Shown: positions 1 through 11,110 of the stretch, piece by piece | Layout: every line of letters begins with the position of its first letter | Position numbering within the stretch: the first letter of the stretch is position 1 | Assembly (NCBI GenBank): GCA_902706205.1 | Contig: CACSKA010000001.1 | Span: forward strand, 620,001 to 684,000 | DNA: 64,000 nt | Direction of reading: 5' to 3' | DNA from: Chryseobacterium sp. 18061 | GTDB taxonomy: Bacteria > Pseudomonadota > Gammaproteobacteria > Enterobacterales > Enterobacteriaceae | Translations under genes and position numbers: made by a program | The notes under the pieces: generated by a model | Database searches by the model: none | What the model was told of the DNA's origin: nothing | What the model saw: only the letters and a program-made list of their open reading frames with translations

Positions 1-39
1 CAAGGGCGAACCCAAAATGTATATAGAGGAAAAAGTATT

Positions 40-1161
40 ATGACTAAAGTCGCACTCATCACCGGCGTTACCGGGCAGGACGGTTCCTATCTGGCAGAAC
101 TGCTGTTGGAAAAAGGCTATGAAGTTCACGGTATTAAGCGTCGTGCGTCGTCATTCAACACCGAGCGCGTGGATCACATTTATCAGGATCCTCATGCTGC
201 AAATCCGAAATTCCACCTGCACTACGGTGATCTGACCGATTCCTCCAACCTGACCCGTATTCTGCAGGAAGTGCAGCCGGACGAAGTGTATAACCTGGGC
301 GCAATGAGCCACGTGGCTGTTTCCTTCGAGTCTCCGGAATACACCGCTGACGTTGATGCGATGGGCACTCTGCGTCTGCTGGAAGCGATTCGTTTCCTCG
401 GCCTTGAGAAGAAAACCCGTTTCTATCAGGCGTCCACGTCTGAGCTGTACGGCCTGGTGCAGGAAACCCCGCAGAAAGAGACCACGCCGTTCTACCCGCG
501 CTCTCCGTATGCTGTCGCCAAACTGTACGCCTACTGGATCACCGTCAACTACCGTGAATCTTATGGCATGTTCGCTTGTAACGGCATTCTGTTTAACCAC
601 GAATCCCCACGCCGTGGCGAAACCTTCGTGACCCGCAAAATTACCCGCGCGATTGCCAATATCGCTCAGGGCCTGGAGAAGTGCCTGTACCTCGGCAACA
701 TGGATTCCCTGCGTGACTGGGGTCATGCGAAAGACTACGTAAAAATGCAGTGGATGATGCTGCAGCAGGACAACCCGGAAGACTTCGTGATCGCGACCGG
801 CGTGCAGTACTCCGTGCGTCAGTTCGTCGAAATGGCCGCGGCACAGCTGGGCATCAAACTGCGCTTTGAAGGCACTGGCGTAGAAGAGAAAGGCATCGTG
901 GTTTCTGTCACCGGTCACGACGCACCGGGCGTGAAACCAGGCGATGTAATGATTGCCGTTGACCCGCGCTACTTCCGTCCTGCTGAAGTGGAAACCCTGC
1001 TCGGCGACCCAACCAAAGCGCACGAAAAACTGGGCTGGAAACCGGAAATCACCCTACAGGAAATGGTCTCCGAAATGGTTGCCAACGATCTGGAAGCAGC
1101 GAAGAAACACTCCCTGCTTAAAGCTCACGGTTACGAGGTAGCCATTGCGCTGGAGTCCTGA
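40..1161 (+). CDS. gmd: GDP-mannose 4,6-dehydratase
   Basis: Converts GDP-D-mannose to GDP-4-keto-6-deoxymannose, the first step to GDP-L-fucose for colanic acid; cytoplasmic. The 373-aa product has the length of E. coli Gmd. It is an extended SDR with the NAD(P)-binding glycine motif TGVTGQDG at residues 8-15 and the catalytic pair Y157/K161 in YAVAK. The ATG at 40 has AGAGGA nine bases upstream. fcl follows after 3 bp, so the genes are co-transcribed. The upstream part of the colanic acid operon (wza to wcaF in relatives) lies outside the window. Confidence 0.98.
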   Translation: MTKVALITGVTGQDGSYLAELLLEKGYEVHGIKRRASSFNTERVDHIYQDPHAANPKFHLHYGDLTDSSNLTRILQEVQPDEVYNLGAMSHVAVSFESPEYTADVDAMGTLRLLEAIRFLGLEKKTRFYQASTSELYGLVQETPQKETTPFYPRSPYAVAKLYAYWITVNYRESYGMFACNGILFNHESPRRGETFVTRKITRAIANIAQGLEKCLYLGNMDSLRDWGHAKDYVKMQWMMLQQDNPEDFVIATGVQYSVRQFVEMAAAQLGIKLRFEGTGVEEKGIVVSVTGHDAPGVKPGDVMIAVDPRYFRPAEVETLLGDPTKAHEKLGWKPEITLQEMVSEMVANDLEAAKKHSLLKAHGYEVAIALES

Positions 1162-1164
1162 GTC

Positions 1165-2130
1165 ATGACCAGACAACGTATTTTCGTGGCGGGCCACCGC
1201 GGGATGGTGGGCTCAGCCATCGTCCGCCAGCTGGAACAGCGCGGTGATGTGGAGCTGGTGCTGCGCACCCGCGACCAGCTGAACCTGCTCGACGGTAAAG
1301 CGGTTAATGATTTCTTTGCTGAAGAGCGCATTGATCAGGTGTATCTGGCAGCGGCGAAAGTGGGCGGGATTGTCGCCAACAACAGCTTCCCGGCGGATTT
1401 CATCTACGAAAACATGATGATCGAAAGCAACATCATTCACGGCGCGCATCTGCACAACGTGAATAAGCTGTTGTTCCTCGGTTCATCCTGTATTTACCCG
1501 AAGATGGCCAAACAGCCGATGCCGGAAAGCGAGCTGCTGCAGGGCACGCTTGAAGCGACTAACGAGCCGTATGCTATCGCCAAAATTGCCGGTATTAAGC
1601 TGTGCGAATCGTACAACCGTCAGTACAACCGCGACTATCGTTCGGTGATGCCGACCAACCTGTACGGCCCGAATGACAACTTTCATCCGAGCAACTCGCA
1701 CGTGATCCCGGCGCTGCTGCGCCGTTTCCACGAAGCGACGCAGGACAACGCGCCTGACGTAGTGGTGTGGGGCAGCGGCACGCCGATGCGCGAATTCCTG
1801 CACGTGGATGACATGGCTGCGGCCAGCATTCACGTGATGGAACTCGACCGCGAGGTGTGGCAGGAAAACACTGAACCGATGCTGTCGCATATCAATGTCG
1901 GCACCGGTGTGGACTGCACCATTCGCGAACTGGCGCAAACTCTCGCCAAAGTGATCGGTTACAAGGGTCGCGTGGTGTTCGACGCCAGCAAACCCGACGG
2001 TACGCCGCGCAAGCTGCTGGACGTTTCGCGTCTGCATCAGCTCGGCTGGTATCACGAGGTGACGCTGGAAGCGGGTCTGGCCAGTACTTACCAGTGGTTC
2101 CTTGAGAACCAGCACCGCTTCCGGGGGTAA
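1165..2130 (+). CDS. fcl: GDP-L-fucose synthase
   Basis: Also called wcaG. The bifunctional 3,5-epimerase/4-reductase finishes GDP-L-fucose from the Gmd product. The 321-aa extended SDR has the cofactor motif [10 protein letters not shown] near the N-terminus, the SSCIYPK segment, and Y136/K140 in YAIAK, the catalytic pair of E. coli Fcl. It lies between gmd and gmm with gaps of only a few bases, the usual colanic acid operon order. Confidence 0.98.
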   Translation: MTRQRIFVAGHRGMVGSAIVRQLEQRGDVELVLRTRDQLNLLDGKAVNDFFAEERIDQVYLAAAKVGGIVANNSFPADFIYENMMIESNIIHGAHLHNVNKLLFLGSSCIYPKMAKQPMPESELLQGTLEATNEPYAIAKIAGIKLCESYNRQYNRDYRSVMPTNLYGPNDNFHPSNSHVIPALLRRFHEATQDNAPDVVVWGSGTPMREFLHVDDMAAASIHVMELDREVWQENTEPMLSHINVGTGVDCTIRELAQTLAKVIGYKGRVVFDASKPDGTPRKLLDVSRLHQLGWYHEVTLEAGLASTYQWFLENQHRFRG

Positions 2131-2133
2131 ACC

Positions 2134-2613
2134 ATGTTTCTGAAGCCAGAAGATTTTGCCACCGTGGTGCGTTCGACACCGCTCATCTCGATTGATTTGG
2201 TCGTGGAGAATGCCCAGGGCGAATTTCTGCTCGGGAAACGTAATAACCGTCCGGCACAGGGCTACTGGTTCGTGCCGGGCGGGCGAGTGCAGAAAGATGA
2301 AACGCTTAGCCATGCCTTTATGCGCCTGACCGAAGCGGAGTTGGGTCTGCGCCTGCCGATGTCAGCAGGCCAGTTTTACGGCGTCTGGCAGCATTTCTAT
2401 GACGACAATTTTTCCGGCACCGATTTCAGCACCCATTACGTGGTGCTGGGATTTCGCCTGAAGGTTGACGTTGATGACCTGCAACTGCCGACAGCGCAGC
2501 ACAACGACTATCGCTGGCTGACGCAGGACGCACTGCTGGCGGCGGACAACGTCCACGACAACAGTCGCGCTTACTTCCTCGAAGAGAAACGCGCAGAGGC
2601 ACCGGGTTTATGA
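2134..2613 (+). CDS. gmm: GDP-mannose mannosyl hydrolase (Nudix family)
   Basis: Also called wcaH. Hydrolyses GDP-mannose (and GDP-glucose) to GDP and the free sugar, which may tune the GDP-mannose pool. The 159-aa product has the degenerate Nudix box of this subfamily, beginning PGGRVQKDE and ending in EAELG, rather than the canonical REUXEE form. Its last four bases overlap the wcaI start (ATGA-type overlap), which suggests translational coupling. Confidence 0.95.
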   Translation: MFLKPEDFATVVRSTPLISIDLVVENAQGEFLLGKRNNRPAQGYWFVPGGRVQKDETLSHAFMRLTEAELGLRLPMSAGQFYGVWQHFYDDNFSGTDFSTHYVVLGFRLKVDVDDLQLPTAQHNDYRWLTQDALLAADNVHDNSRAYFLEEKRAEAPGL

Positions 2614-3851
2614 AAATCCTCGTCTACGGAATCAACTACTCGCCTGAACTCACCGGTATCGGCAAATACACCGGTGAAATGGTGGAGTGGATGGCGCAGG
2701 AAGGGCACGACGTGCGCGTGATAACGGCGCCACCGTACTACCCGGAATGGAAAATTGGTGAGCGCTACTCCGCGTGGCGCTATCGCCGCGAAGAGGGGGC
2801 CGCCACCGTCTGGCGCTGCCCGCTGTACGTACCGAAACAGCCTTCAACGCTCAAGCGCCTGATTCACCTCGGCAGCTTTGCATTGAGCAGTTTTTTCCCG
2901 CTGATGGCGCAACGTCGCTGGAAGCCGGATCGCATTATCGGTGTCGTGCCGACGCTGTTTTGCACCCCTGGCATGCGCCTGCTGGCGAAACTCTCCGGCG
3001 CGCGCACCCTGCTGCACATTCAGGATTATGAAGTGGATGCGATGCTCGGTCTGGGCATGGCTGGAAAAGGCGAAGGCGGCACCGTGGCGAAACTCGCCAG
3101 CCGTTTTGAGCGTAGCGGCCTGCATAACGTCGACAACGTGTCCACGATTTCGCGCTCAATGATGAACAAAGCGCAGGAAAAAGGCGTGGCGGAGGAGAAA
3201 GTTATTTTCTTCCCAAACTGGTCCGAAGTGGCGCGTTTTCGTGATGTGAATCCGACTCAGGTCGTTGTCCTGCGTGAGCAGCTGGGCCTGCCCGCAGACC
3301 ACAAAATTATTCTTTACTCCGGCAACATCGGCGAGAAGCAGGGGCTGGAAAACGTCGTTGCCGCTGCCGAGGCGTTGCAGGACAAACCATGGCTGTTCGT
3401 GATTGTGGGGCAGGGCGGGGGCAAAGCGCGCCTGGAAAAACGTGTCGCCGAACGCGGCCTGAACAATGTGCGCTTCTTCCCGCTACAGTCCTACGAGGCG
3501 CTGCCCGCGCTGTTGAAAATGGCCGACTGCCATCTGGTTATCCAGAAACGCGGCGCGGCGGACGCGGTACTGCCGTCGAAACTGACCAATATTCTGGCGG
3601 TAGGCGGTAATGCGGTGATCACCGCCGAAGCCACCACCGAGCTCGGCCAGCTGTGCGATGTGCATCCAGGTATTGCGGTGTGCGTGGAGCCCGAGTCGGT
3701 TCCGGCGCTGGTCGACGGTATCGAACAGGCGCTATTGATGCCACACCACAACGTGATTGCAGGCGATTACGCCGAACGCACGCTCGAAAAGACGAACGTG
3801 CTGAAACAATTTATTGCTGATATTTCCTCTCAAGACGTCGGGGTTAAATGA
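2610..3851 (+). CDS. wcaI: Colanic acid glycosyltransferase WcaI (GT4)
   Basis: Predicted cytoplasmic GT-B glycosyltransferase that adds one sugar to the lipid-linked colanic acid repeat unit. The 413-aa product has the N-terminal acceptor-side segment [15 protein letters not shown] and, in the C-terminal half, a donor-side domain with [14 protein letters not shown] and an end-of-domain acidic segment. It overlaps gmm by 4 bp. Its TGA overlaps the two tandem ATGs at the start of manC. Which sugar it transfers is not visible from the sequence. Confidence 0.95.
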   Translation: MKILVYGINYSPELTGIGKYTGEMVEWMAQEGHDVRVITAPPYYPEWKIGERYSAWRYRREEGAATVWRCPLYVPKQPSTLKRLIHLGSFALSSFFPLMAQRRWKPDRIIGVVPTLFCTPGMRLLAKLSGARTLLHIQDYEVDAMLGLGMAGKGEGGTVAKLASRFERSGLHNVDNVSTISRSMMNKAQEKGVAEEKVIFFPNWSEVARFRDVNPTQVVVLREQLGLPADHKIILYSGNIGEKQGLENVVAAAEALQDKPWLFVIVGQGGGKARLEKRVAERGLNNVRFFPLQSYEALPALLKMADCHLVIQKRGAADAVLPSKLTNILAVGGNAVITAEATTELGQLCDVHPGIAVCVEPESVPALVDGIEQALLMPHHNVIAGDYAERTLEKTNVLKQFIADISSQDVGVK

Positions 3852-5287
3852 TGAGTCAGACACAACTCTTTCCGGTAGTGATGGCCGGTGGCTCCGGCAG
3901 CCGTTTATGGCCGCTGTCCCGGGTACTTTATCCCAAGCAGTTCCTGTGCCTGAAAGGCGACCTGACCATGCTGCAGTCCACGGTTAACCGCCTGAATGGC
4001 GTGGAGTGCGAAAGCCCGGTGGTTATCTGTAACGAACAGCACCGTTTTATTGTCGCTGAACAGCTGCGCAAACTGGATAAGCTGACCGAGAACATAATTC
4101 TCGAACCGGCAGGACGCAACACCGCGCCCGCCATTGCCCTGGCGGCGCTGGCGGCAAAACGCAGCTGCCCGAATGGCGACCCGCTGATGCTGGTGCTGGC
4201 GGCTGACCATGTGATTCAGAATGAAGATGCGTTCCGCGATGCGGTACGTGATGCGGTGCCTTACGCCGAAAGCGGCAAACTGGTGACCTTCGGCATCGTG
4301 CCCGATCAGCCGGAAACTGGTTACGGCTACATCCGTCGCGGCGACGTTTGCCCAGGCGAAAAAGATGCCGTGGCGTTTAACGTGGCACAGTTTGTTGAAA
4401 AACCAAATCTCGACACCGCGCAGGCTTACGTTTCCAGCGGCGAATACTACTGGAACAGCGGCATGTTCCTGTTCCGCGCCGGACGTTATCTCGAAGAGCT
4501 GAGCAAATTCCGTCCGGACATCATGCAGGCCTGTGAAAAAGCGATGAGCGTGGTTGACCCGGATCTCGATTTTATTCGTGTCGACGAAGCGGCATTCCTG
4601 GCCTGTCCGGAAGAGTCCATCGACTACGCGGTAATGGAACGCACTGCCGATGCCGTCGTGGTGCCAATGGACGCGGGCTGGAGCGACGTCGGTTCATGGT
4701 CTTCCTTGTGGGAAATCAGTAACCGCACTGCCGAAGGCAATGTGCATCATGGCGACGTTATCAGCCATAAAACTGAAAACAGCTACGTGTATGCCGAATC
4801 CGGCCTGGTGACGACTGTGGGCGTCAAAGATTTGGTGGTTGTGCAGACCAAAGACGCCGTGCTAATCGCCGACCGCAATTCAGTTCAGGATGTGAAGAAA
4901 GTTGTCGAGCGCATCAAGGCCGACGGCCGCCACGAGCACCACATTCACCGCGAAGTTTACCGCCCGTGGGGTAAATATGACTCCATCGATTCCGGCGAAC
5001 GCTACCAGGTGAAACGCATCACCGTGAAGGCAGGCGAAGGACTGTCGGTACAGATGCACCATCACCGCGCCGAACACTGGATTGTGGTGGCGGGCACCGC
5101 GAAAGTAACCATCAATGACGACGTGAAGCTGCTTGGCGAAAACGAGTCCATCTACATTCCGCTAGGGGCCACGCACTGCCTGGAAAACCCCGGCAAGATC
5201 CCACTCGACCTGATTGAAGTCCGCTCCGGTTCGTACCTCGAAGAGGACGATATTGTGCGGTTCCAGGATCGCTACGGAAGGGTCTAA
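3851..5287 (+). CDS. manC: Mannose-1-phosphate guanylyltransferase
   Basis: Also called cpsB. Makes GDP-mannose from Man-1-P and GTP. The 478-aa type II protein has an N-terminal nucleotidyltransferase domain with the pyrophosphorylase motif [12 protein letters not shown] and the FVEKP motif. The C-terminal cupin of the mannose-6-phosphate isomerase type has [10 protein letters not shown] and may allow a second activity. Two ATGs lie in tandem (3848 and 3851). The second gives [10 protein letters not shown], nearest to the family N-terminus. An ERIC element follows directly. Confidence 0.97.
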   Translation: MSQTQLFPVVMAGGSGSRLWPLSRVLYPKQFLCLKGDLTMLQSTVNRLNGVECESPVVICNEQHRFIVAEQLRKLDKLTENIILEPAGRNTAPAIALAALAAKRSCPNGDPLMLVLAADHVIQNEDAFRDAVRDAVPYAESGKLVTFGIVPDQPETGYGYIRRGDVCPGEKDAVAFNVAQFVEKPNLDTAQAYVSSGEYYWNSGMFLFRAGRYLEELSKFRPDIMQACEKAMSVVDPDLDFIRVDEAAFLACPEESIDYAVMERTADAVVVPMDAGWSDVGSWSSLWEISNRTAEGNVHHGDVISHKTENSYVYAESGLVTTVGVKDLVVVQTKDAVLIADRNSVQDVKKVVERIKADGRHEHHIHREVYRPWGKYDSIDSGERYQVKRITVKAGEGLSVQMHHHRAEHWIVVAGTAKVTINDDVKLLGENESIYIPLGATHCLENPGKIPLDLIEVRSGSYLEEDDIVRFQDRYGRV

Positions 5288-5408
5288 CCATCATCTTTCA
5301 CGTTGCAGATGCGTTGGCTTCCTTTGCGCACACCGGTCACTTAGTTTACTAAGCATCCCGGCGATGCACGCAGTTGCCGCCTTCCTGCAACGCGAAATCT
5401 AATGGTTA
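5285..5408. repeat. ERIC (intergenic repeat unit) between manC and manB
   Basis: A 124-bp imperfect palindrome. Its ends are TAACCAT (5285-5291) and ATGGTTA (5402-5408), with inner arms CGTTGCAG and CTGCAACG. The centre CTTAGTTTACTAAG corresponds to the ERIC centre on which ERIC-PCR primers are based. Length and sequence fit the roughly 127-bp ERIC/IRU family. It lies inside the operon and would fold into a long hairpin in the mRNA between manC and manB. It begins within the last codons of manC. Confidence 0.85.
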
Positions 5409-5474
5409 TACATTTTACTAAATAATTTTCTCCGTACTGGAGAGGGTTAACTGTTGCCTGAAAAGGGTAAAAAC

Positions 5475-6845
5475 ATGACCACATTAACCTGTTTTAAAGC
5501 CTACGATATTCGCGGCAAGCTGGGCGAAGAGCTGAACGAAGACATCGCCTGGCGCATTGGCCGCGCGTACGGCGAATTCCTCAAACCGAAAACCATCGTC
5601 CTCGGCGGCGATGTGCGTCTGACCAGCGAAACGCTGAAAATGGCGCTGGCGAAAGGCCTGCGCGATGCGGGCGTCGACGTGCTGGATATCGGTCTGTCCG
5701 GGACCGAAGAAATCTATTTTGCCACCTTCCACCTCGGTGTGGACGGCGGTATCGAAGTGACGGCCAGCCATAACCCAATGGACTACAACGGCATGAAGCT
5801 GGTGCGTGAAGGCGCGCGTCCAATCAGCGGCGACACCGGCCTGCGGGACGTGCAGCGTCTGGCGGAAGCCAATGATTTCCCGCCGGTGGTTGAATCCAGG
5901 CGCGGCAGCTATCAGAAAATCGACCTGCAAAAAGCGTATATCGACCATCTGATGGGCTACATCGATACGGCGAACCTTAAGCCGCTGAAGCTGGTAATCA
6001 ACTCCGGTAACGGTGCCGCTGGCCCGGTAATTGATGCGCTGGAAGCCCGCTTCCAGGCCATGAACCTGCCAGTGACGTTTATTAAAGTTCACAACACCCC
6101 GGACGGTAATTTCCCGAATGGTATCCCGAACCCGCTGCTGCCGGAGTGTCGCGATGACACCCGCAACGCGGTTATCGAACACGACGCAGACATGGGTATT
6201 GCCTTTGACGGTGATTTCGACCGCTGCTTCCTGTTCGACGAAAACGGTCAGTTTATCGAGGGCTACTACATCGTCGGCCTGCTGGCGGAGGCGTTCCTCG
6301 AGAAACAGCCTGGCGAGCGCATTATTCACGACCCGCGCCTGTCCTGGAACACCGTGGATGTGGTGAATCTGGCGGGCGGCACGCCGGTGATGTCGAAAAC
6401 CGGTCACGCCTTTATCAAAGAGCGTATGCGCCAGGAAGACGCTATCTACGGCGGCGAAATGAGCGCCCATCACTACTTCCGCGATTTTGCCTACTGCGAC
6501 AGCGGGATGATCCCGTGGCTGCTGGTGACCGAGCTGTTGTGCCTGAAGGGCAAAACGCTCGGCGAACTGGTGCGTGACCGCATGGCGGCGTTCCCGGCGA
6601 GCGGTGAAATCAACAGCAAGCTGGCCGAGCCGGTTAGCGCCATCGCCCGCGTGGAGCAGCATTTCGCGCAGCACGCGCTGGAAATTGACCGCACCGATGG
6701 CATCAGCCTGGCGTTCGAAGACTGGCGTTTCAACCTGCGATCGTCCAACACCGAACCGGTGGTGCGCCTGAACGTCGAGTCACGCGGTGATACGACGCTG
6801 ATGGAAGCCAAAACAAAGGACATTCTGGCGCTGCTGAACCAATAA
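5475..6845 (+). CDS. manB: Phosphomannomutase
   Basis: Also called cpsG. Interconverts mannose-6-P and mannose-1-P to feed ManC. The 456-aa product matches E. coli CpsG in length from the ATG at 5475. An in-frame TTG at 5454 would add seven residues not seen in the family. The active-site serine loop [11 protein letters not shown], the metal-binding loop DGDFDRC, the sugar-binding GEMSAHHYF and the phosphate-binding RSSNTEP are all present in order. It is separated from manC by the ERIC repeat, so its expression may differ from that of the genes before it. Confidence 0.97.
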   Translation: MTTLTCFKAYDIRGKLGEELNEDIAWRIGRAYGEFLKPKTIVLGGDVRLTSETLKMALAKGLRDAGVDVLDIGLSGTEEIYFATFHLGVDGGIEVTASHNPMDYNGMKLVREGARPISGDTGLRDVQRLAEANDFPPVVESRRGSYQKIDLQKAYIDHLMGYIDTANLKPLKLVINSGNGAAGPVIDALEARFQAMNLPVTFIKVHNTPDGNFPNGIPNPLLPECRDDTRNAVIEHDADMGIAFDGDFDRCFLFDENGQFIEGYYIVGLLAEAFLEKQPGERIIHDPRLSWNTVDVVNLAGGTPVMSKTGHAFIKERMRQEDAIYGGEMSAHHYFRDFAYCDSGMIPWLLVTELLCLKGKTLGELVRDRMAAFPASGEINSKLAEPVSAIARVEQHFAQHALEIDRTDGISLAFEDWRFNLRSSNTEPVVRLNVESRGDTTLMEAKTKDILALLNQ

Positions 6846-6852
6846 GCCCATA

Positions 6853-6875
6853 CCCTCTCCCGGACGGGGGGAGGG
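6853..6875 (+). other. Small GC-rich hairpin between manB and wcaJ
   Basis: CCCTCTCCC (6853-6861) can pair with the G-rich arm ending at 6875 (GGGGGGAGGG). No long U-tract follows directly, so it looks more like an mRNA-stabilising or attenuating stem than a classical terminator. wcaJ begins 21 bp downstream with AGGA before its ATG. Confidence 0.45.
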
Positions 6876-6896
6876 ACACTTTTAACAGGAACAACG

Positions 6897-8291
6897 ATGA
6901 CGACTCTAAGAAAGCGCGAGCGAGCCAAAACGAATGCATCGTTAATTTCAATGGTGCAGCGATTCTCCGACATTACCATTATGTTTGGTGGGCTGTGGGT
7001 GGTCTGTAAAGGCGCAGCATTGCCGTTTTCCTACATGCATCTGATGATGGCGCTGGTCACCCTGGTGGCGTTTCAGATGATTGGCGGTATGACTGATTTT
7101 TACCGCTCGTGGCGCGGCGTGCGCATGACCACTGAGCTGCTGTTACTCCTGCAAAACTGGACTCTGGCGCTGATCCTCTGTGCCGGTGTGCTGGCCTTCA
7201 ATGATGATTTCAATAACAGCCTGGCTGTGTGGCTGGCCTGGTATTTGCTGAGCACTTGCGGCATGGTGGCCTGCCGGGCGTTTATCCGCTTCGGCGTGGG
7301 CTGGCTGCGTAACCGCGGCTATAACATTCGCCAGGTGGCCGTCGCAGGTGATATGCCTGCAGGGCAGGTGCTGCTGGATAGCTTCCGCAATCAGCCGTGG
7401 CTGGGCTTTGACGTGGTGGGCAGCTATCACGATCCGAAACCGGGAGGTGTGAATGCCGACTGGGCGGGCAACTATCAGCAGCTGCTGGAAGATGCACGTG
7501 CGGGCAAAATTCATAACGTCTACATCGCGCTGACCATGCAAGACGAAGCCTGCATTAAAGACCTGGTGCGCGAACTGGCTGACACCACCTGTTCTGTCAT
7601 CCTCATTCCCGACGTTTTCACCTTTAACATTCTGCATTCCCGTATCGATGAAGTGAACGGCGTGCCGGTGGTGCCGCTGTATGACACGCCGCTGTCCGGC
7701 CTGAATCGCGTGATTAAACGTGTGGAAGACATTGTGCTGGCCACGATGATCTTGTTGCTGATTTCCCCTGTGCTGGCCTGTATCGCGCTGGCGGTCAAAA
7801 TCACGTCGCCGGGACCGATTATCTTCCGCCAGACTCGCTACGGCATGGACGGCAAGGCGATCAAAGTGTGGAAATTCCGCTCTATGCGCGTCATGGAAAA
7901 CGACGCCGTGGTGACCCAGGCAACGCAAAACGATCCGCGCGTCACCCGCGTGGGTAACTTCCTGCGCCGCACTTCCCTCGACGAACTACCGCAGTTCATC
8001 AATGTGCTGACCGGCGGGATGTCTATCGTCGGTCCACGTCCGCACGCGGTGGCTCATAACGAACAGTATCGTCAGCTCATTGAAGGCTACATGCTTCGCC
8101 ACAAGGTTAAACCGGGCATTACCGGCTGGGCGCAGATTAACGGCTGGCGCGGGGAAACCGACACCCTGGAAAAAATGGAAAAACGTATCGAGTTCGACCT
8201 GGAATACATCCGTGAATGGAGCTTGTGGTTCGATATCCGTATCGTTTTCCTGACGATTTTCAAAGGCTTTGTCAACAAAGCAGCATATTGA
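6897..8291 (+). CDS. wcaJ: Undecaprenyl-phosphate glucose phosphotransferase
   Basis: Starts the colanic acid repeat unit by transferring Glc-1-P from UDP-glucose to undecaprenyl phosphate at the inner membrane. The 464-aa length equals E. coli WcaJ. It has several N-terminal hydrophobic helices, a central CoA-binding-like region, and a C-terminal bacterial sugar transferase domain with [21 protein letters not shown] and [17 protein letters not shown] second enzyme of this superfamily, WbaP, starts the O-unit further along. Confidence 0.97.
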   Translation: MTTLRKRERAKTNASLISMVQRFSDITIMFGGLWVVCKGAALPFSYMHLMMALVTLVAFQMIGGMTDFYRSWRGVRMTTELLLLLQNWTLALILCAGVLAFNDDFNNSLAVWLAWYLLSTCGMVACRAFIRFGVGWLRNRGYNIRQVAVAGDMPAGQVLLDSFRNQPWLGFDVVGSYHDPKPGGVNADWAGNYQQLLEDARAGKIHNVYIALTMQDEACIKDLVRELADTTCSVILIPDVFTFNILHSRIDEVNGVPVVPLYDTPLSGLNRVIKRVEDIVLATMILLLISPVLACIALAVKITSPGPIIFRQTRYGMDGKAIKVWKFRSMRVMENDAVVTQATQNDPRVTRVGNFLRRTSLDELPQFINVLTGGMSIVGPRPHAVAHNEQYRQLIEGYMLRHKVKPGITGWAQINGWRGETDTLEKMEKRIEFDLEYIREWSLWFDIRIVFLTIFKGFVNKAAY

Positions 8292-8300
8292 GGTAGTGAC

Positions 8301-9779
8301 ATGAGCCTGAGAGAGAAAACCATCAGCGGCGCGAAATGGTCCGCCATGGCCACGGTGGTTATCATCGGTCTGGGACTGGTGCAGATGACTGTGCTGGCGC
8401 GGATAATCGACAATCATCAGTTTGGGCTGCTGACGGTTTCGCTGGTCATTATCGCCCTGGCGGACACGCTGTCGGATTTCGGTATCGCCAACTCCATTAT
8501 TCAGCGCAAAGAAATCAGTCATCTCGAACTGACCACGCTTTACTGGCTGAACGTGGGACTGGGGATTGTGGTGTTTGCGTTGGTCTTTTCCCTGAGTGGT
8601 GTGATTGCTGGGGTCCTGCGTAACCCGGATCTGGCACCGCTGATGCGTACGCTGTCGTTTGCCTTTGTCGTTATCCCGCACGGGCAGCAGTTCCGGGCGC
8701 TGATGCAAAAAGAGCTCGAATTTAGCAAGATCGGCATGATTGAAACCTCCGCGGTTCTGGCCGGTTTCACCTTCACTGTGGTCAGTGCCCATTTCTGGCC
8801 GCTGGCATTAACGGCGATCCTCGGCTATCTGGTGAACAGCGCCGTGCGTACGCTGCTGTTCGGCTGGTTTGGCCGTCGTATTTATCGTCCGGGGCTGCAT
8901 TTTTCGCTGGCTTCTGTTTCATCGAACCTGCGTTTTGGCGCATGGCTGACCGCCGACAGCATCATCAACTACGTCAATACCAACCTGTCTACATTGGTGT
9001 TGGCGCGTATTCTTGGCGCGAGCGTGGCGGGCGGTTATAACCTGGCTTACAACGTCGCGGTTGTGCCGCCGATGAAGCTCAACCCGATTATCACCCGTGT
9101 GCTGTTCCCGGCCTTTGCCAAAATTCAGGACGACACCGCCAAGCTGCGCGTCAACTTTTACAAGCTGCTGTCGGTTGTCGGCATCATCAACTTCCCCGTG
9201 CTGCTGGGTCTGATGGTGGTCAGCAACAACGTAGTGCCCCTGGTGTTCGGCGAGAAGTGGGTCAGCATTGTGCCTGTTCTGCAACTGCTGTGCGTGGTGG
9301 GTTTACTGCGCTCCATCGGTAACCCGATTGGCTCGTTGCTGATGGCGAAAGCCCGCGTCGATATCAGTTTTAAATTCAACGTGTTCAAAACATTCCTGTT
9401 CATCCCGGCGATTATTATCGGTGGCCACGTGGCTGGCGCGCTTGGCGTGACGCTCGGCTTCCTGTTGGTGCAGGTGGTGAATACTGTTCTGAGCTACTTC
9501 GTGATGATCAAACCGGTGCTGGGCTCGAGCTATCGCCAGTACATCCTGAGTTTATGGCTGCCGTTTTACCTGTCACTGCCGACACTGGCGGTGAGCTATG
9601 GCCTCGGCGTGGCGTTCAATGGCGCGTTATCGCTGCCGCTGCTGTTGGTGATTCAGATTGCCGCCGGTGTGCTGGCGTTCGCTCTGATGATTCTGTTTTC
9701 ACGCCATCCGCTGGTGGTGGAAATGAAGCGTCAGCTGTGTCGCAGCGAAAAAATGAAAATGCTTTTGCGTGCGGGCTGA
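8301..9779 (+). CDS. wzxC: Colanic acid repeat-unit flippase WzxC
   Basis: MOP-superfamily exporter that should flip the undecaprenyl-linked colanic acid unit across the inner membrane. The 492-aa product has about a dozen hydrophobic segments. The N-terminus MSLREKTISGAKWSAMAT is of the WzxC type. It lies 9 bp after wcaJ with GAGG in front of the ATG. It should work with a colanic acid Wzy that lies outside the window. Confidence 0.96.
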   Translation: MSLREKTISGAKWSAMATVVIIGLGLVQMTVLARIIDNHQFGLLTVSLVIIALADTLSDFGIANSIIQRKEISHLELTTLYWLNVGLGIVVFALVFSLSGVIAGVLRNPDLAPLMRTLSFAFVVIPHGQQFRALMQKELEFSKIGMIETSAVLAGFTFTVVSAHFWPLALTAILGYLVNSAVRTLLFGWFGRRIYRPGLHFSLASVSSNLRFGAWLTADSIINYVNTNLSTLVLARILGASVAGGYNLAYNVAVVPPMKLNPIITRVLFPAFAKIQDDTAKLRVNFYKLLSVVGIINFPVLLGLMVVSNNVVPLVFGEKWVSIVPVLQLLCVVGLLRSIGNPIGSLLMAKARVDISFKFNVFKTFLFIPAIIIGGHVAGALGVTLGFLLVQVVNTVLSYFVMIKPVLGSSYRQYILSLWLPFYLSLPTLAVSYGLGVAFNGALSLPLLLVIQIAAGVLAFALMILFSRHPLVVEMKRQLCRSEKMKMLLRAG

Positions 9780-9829
9780 GTGAATCAACCCCACCCGATG
9801 GATTAAGAACCCCGATTAAGAGGTCACAC

Positions 9830-11110
9830 ATGAAATTATTGATCCTTGGCAACCACACCTGTGGCAACCGTGGCGACAGTGCCATTTTGCGCGGCCTGCT
9901 GGACGCCATCAACACCCTGAATCCAGACGCCGAAGTGGACGTCATGAGCCGTTATCCGGTGAGTTCTTCCTGGCTGCTCAACCGCCCGGTGATGGGCGAT
10001 CCACTTTATACGCAGATGAAACAGCACAACAGCGCGGCGGGCGTAATGGGACGCGTGAAAAAAGTCCTGCGTCGTCGCTATCAGCACCAGGTCCTGCTTT
10101 CACGTGTGACTGACAGCGGCAAACTGCGCAATATCGCCATCGCTCAGGGCTTTACCGATTTTGTCCGTCTGCTCAGCAATTACGATGCGATTATTCAGGT
10201 TGGCGGCTCGTTCTTCGTTGACCTGTACGGCGCGCCGCAGTTCGAACACGCGCTCTGTACCTTTATGGCGAAAAAGCCGTTGTACATGATTGGTCACAGC
10301 GTTGGCCCGTTCCAGGATCCACAGTTTAACCAGCTGGCGAATTACGTTTTCGGTCAGTGTGACGCGCTGATCCTGCGTGAGTCCGTCAGCCTGAATCTGA
10401 TGCAACGCAGTGAAATCAGCACCGCCAAAGTGGAGCAGGGCGTTGATACCGCCTGGCTGGTCGATCATCACGACGAGGATTACACCGCCAGCTATGCCGT
10501 GGAGCACTGGCTGAACAAAATCGGTCAGCAGAAAACGGTGGCCGTCACCCTGCGCGAACTGGCGCCGTTCGATAAGCGCCTCGGCACCACGCAGCAGGCC
10601 TATGAAGAAGCGTTTGCGGGCGTAGTGAACCGGATCATTGACGCCGGTTATCAGGTGGTTGCGCTCTCAACCTGTACCGGGATCGACAGCTACAACAAAG
10701 ACGATCGCATGGTGGCGCTGAACCTGCATAAACACATCAGCGACCCGTCGCGCTATCACGTGGTGATGGATGAACTTAACGATCTGGAAATGGGCAAAAT
10801 TCTTGGCGCCTGTGATTTGACCGTCGGCACGCGACTGCACTCAGCGATTATCTCGATGAACTTCGATACCCCGGCGATTGCCATCAATTACGAACACAAA
10901 TCTGCCGGCATCATGCAGCAGCTCGGGATGCCGGAAATGGCGATGGACATTCGTCATCTGCTGGATGGCAGTCTTGGCGCGATGGTAGCGGATACCCTCG
11001 GTCAGCTTCCGGCGATCAATGAACGCCTGCGCGTGGCGGTTAAAGCTGAACGCCAGAACGGTATTACGATGGTAAAATCCGTCCTCGACCGTATCGGGGA
11101 GGGGAAATGA
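9830..11110 (+). CDS. wcaK: Colanic acid pyruvyl transferase WcaK
   Basis: Predicted to add the pyruvate ketal of colanic acid (polysaccharide pyruvyl transferase family). From the ATG at 9830 the product is 426 aa, the length in E. coli. An upstream reading-frame extension runs through the end of wzxC and is not credible. The N-terminal GNHTCGNRGDSAILRG and the C-terminal GTRLHSAI are family motifs. The last 4 bp overlap wcaL. Confidence 0.95.
   Translation: MKLLILGNHTCGNRGDSAILRGLLDAINTLNPDAEVDVMSRYPVSSSWLLNRPVMGDPLYTQMKQHNSAAGVMGRVKKVLRRRYQHQVLLSRVTDSGKLRNIAIAQGFTDFVRLLSNYDAIIQVGGSFFVDLYGAPQFEHALCTFMAKKPLYMIGHSVGPFQDPQFNQLANYVFGQCDALILRESVSLNLMQRSEISTAKVEQGVDTAWLVDHHDEDYTASYAVEHWLNKIGQQKTVAVTLRELAPFDKRLGTTQQAYEEAFAGVVNRIIDAGYQVVALSTCTGIDSYNKDDRMVALNLHKHISDPSRYHVVMDELNDLEMGKILGACDLTVGTRLHSAIISMNFDTPAIAINYEHKSAGIMQQLGMPEMAMDIRHLLDGSLGAMVADTLGQLPAINERLRVAVKAERQNGITMVKSVLDRIGEGK

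Noticed and set aside
151..1023. Long minus-strand frame opposite gmd
   Set aside because: Mirror of gmd codon structure. No family motif or ribosome site, and the plus strand is a complete Gmd.
5484..6674. 396-codon minus-strand frame opposite manB
   Set aside because: His/Val/Arg-rich product typical of an antisense shadow in a GC-rich gene. manB is intact on the other strand.
9554..9829. N-terminal extension of wcaK into wzxC
   Set aside because: The extension is in a different frame of wzxC and unlike WcaK. The ATG at 9830 gives the family length.
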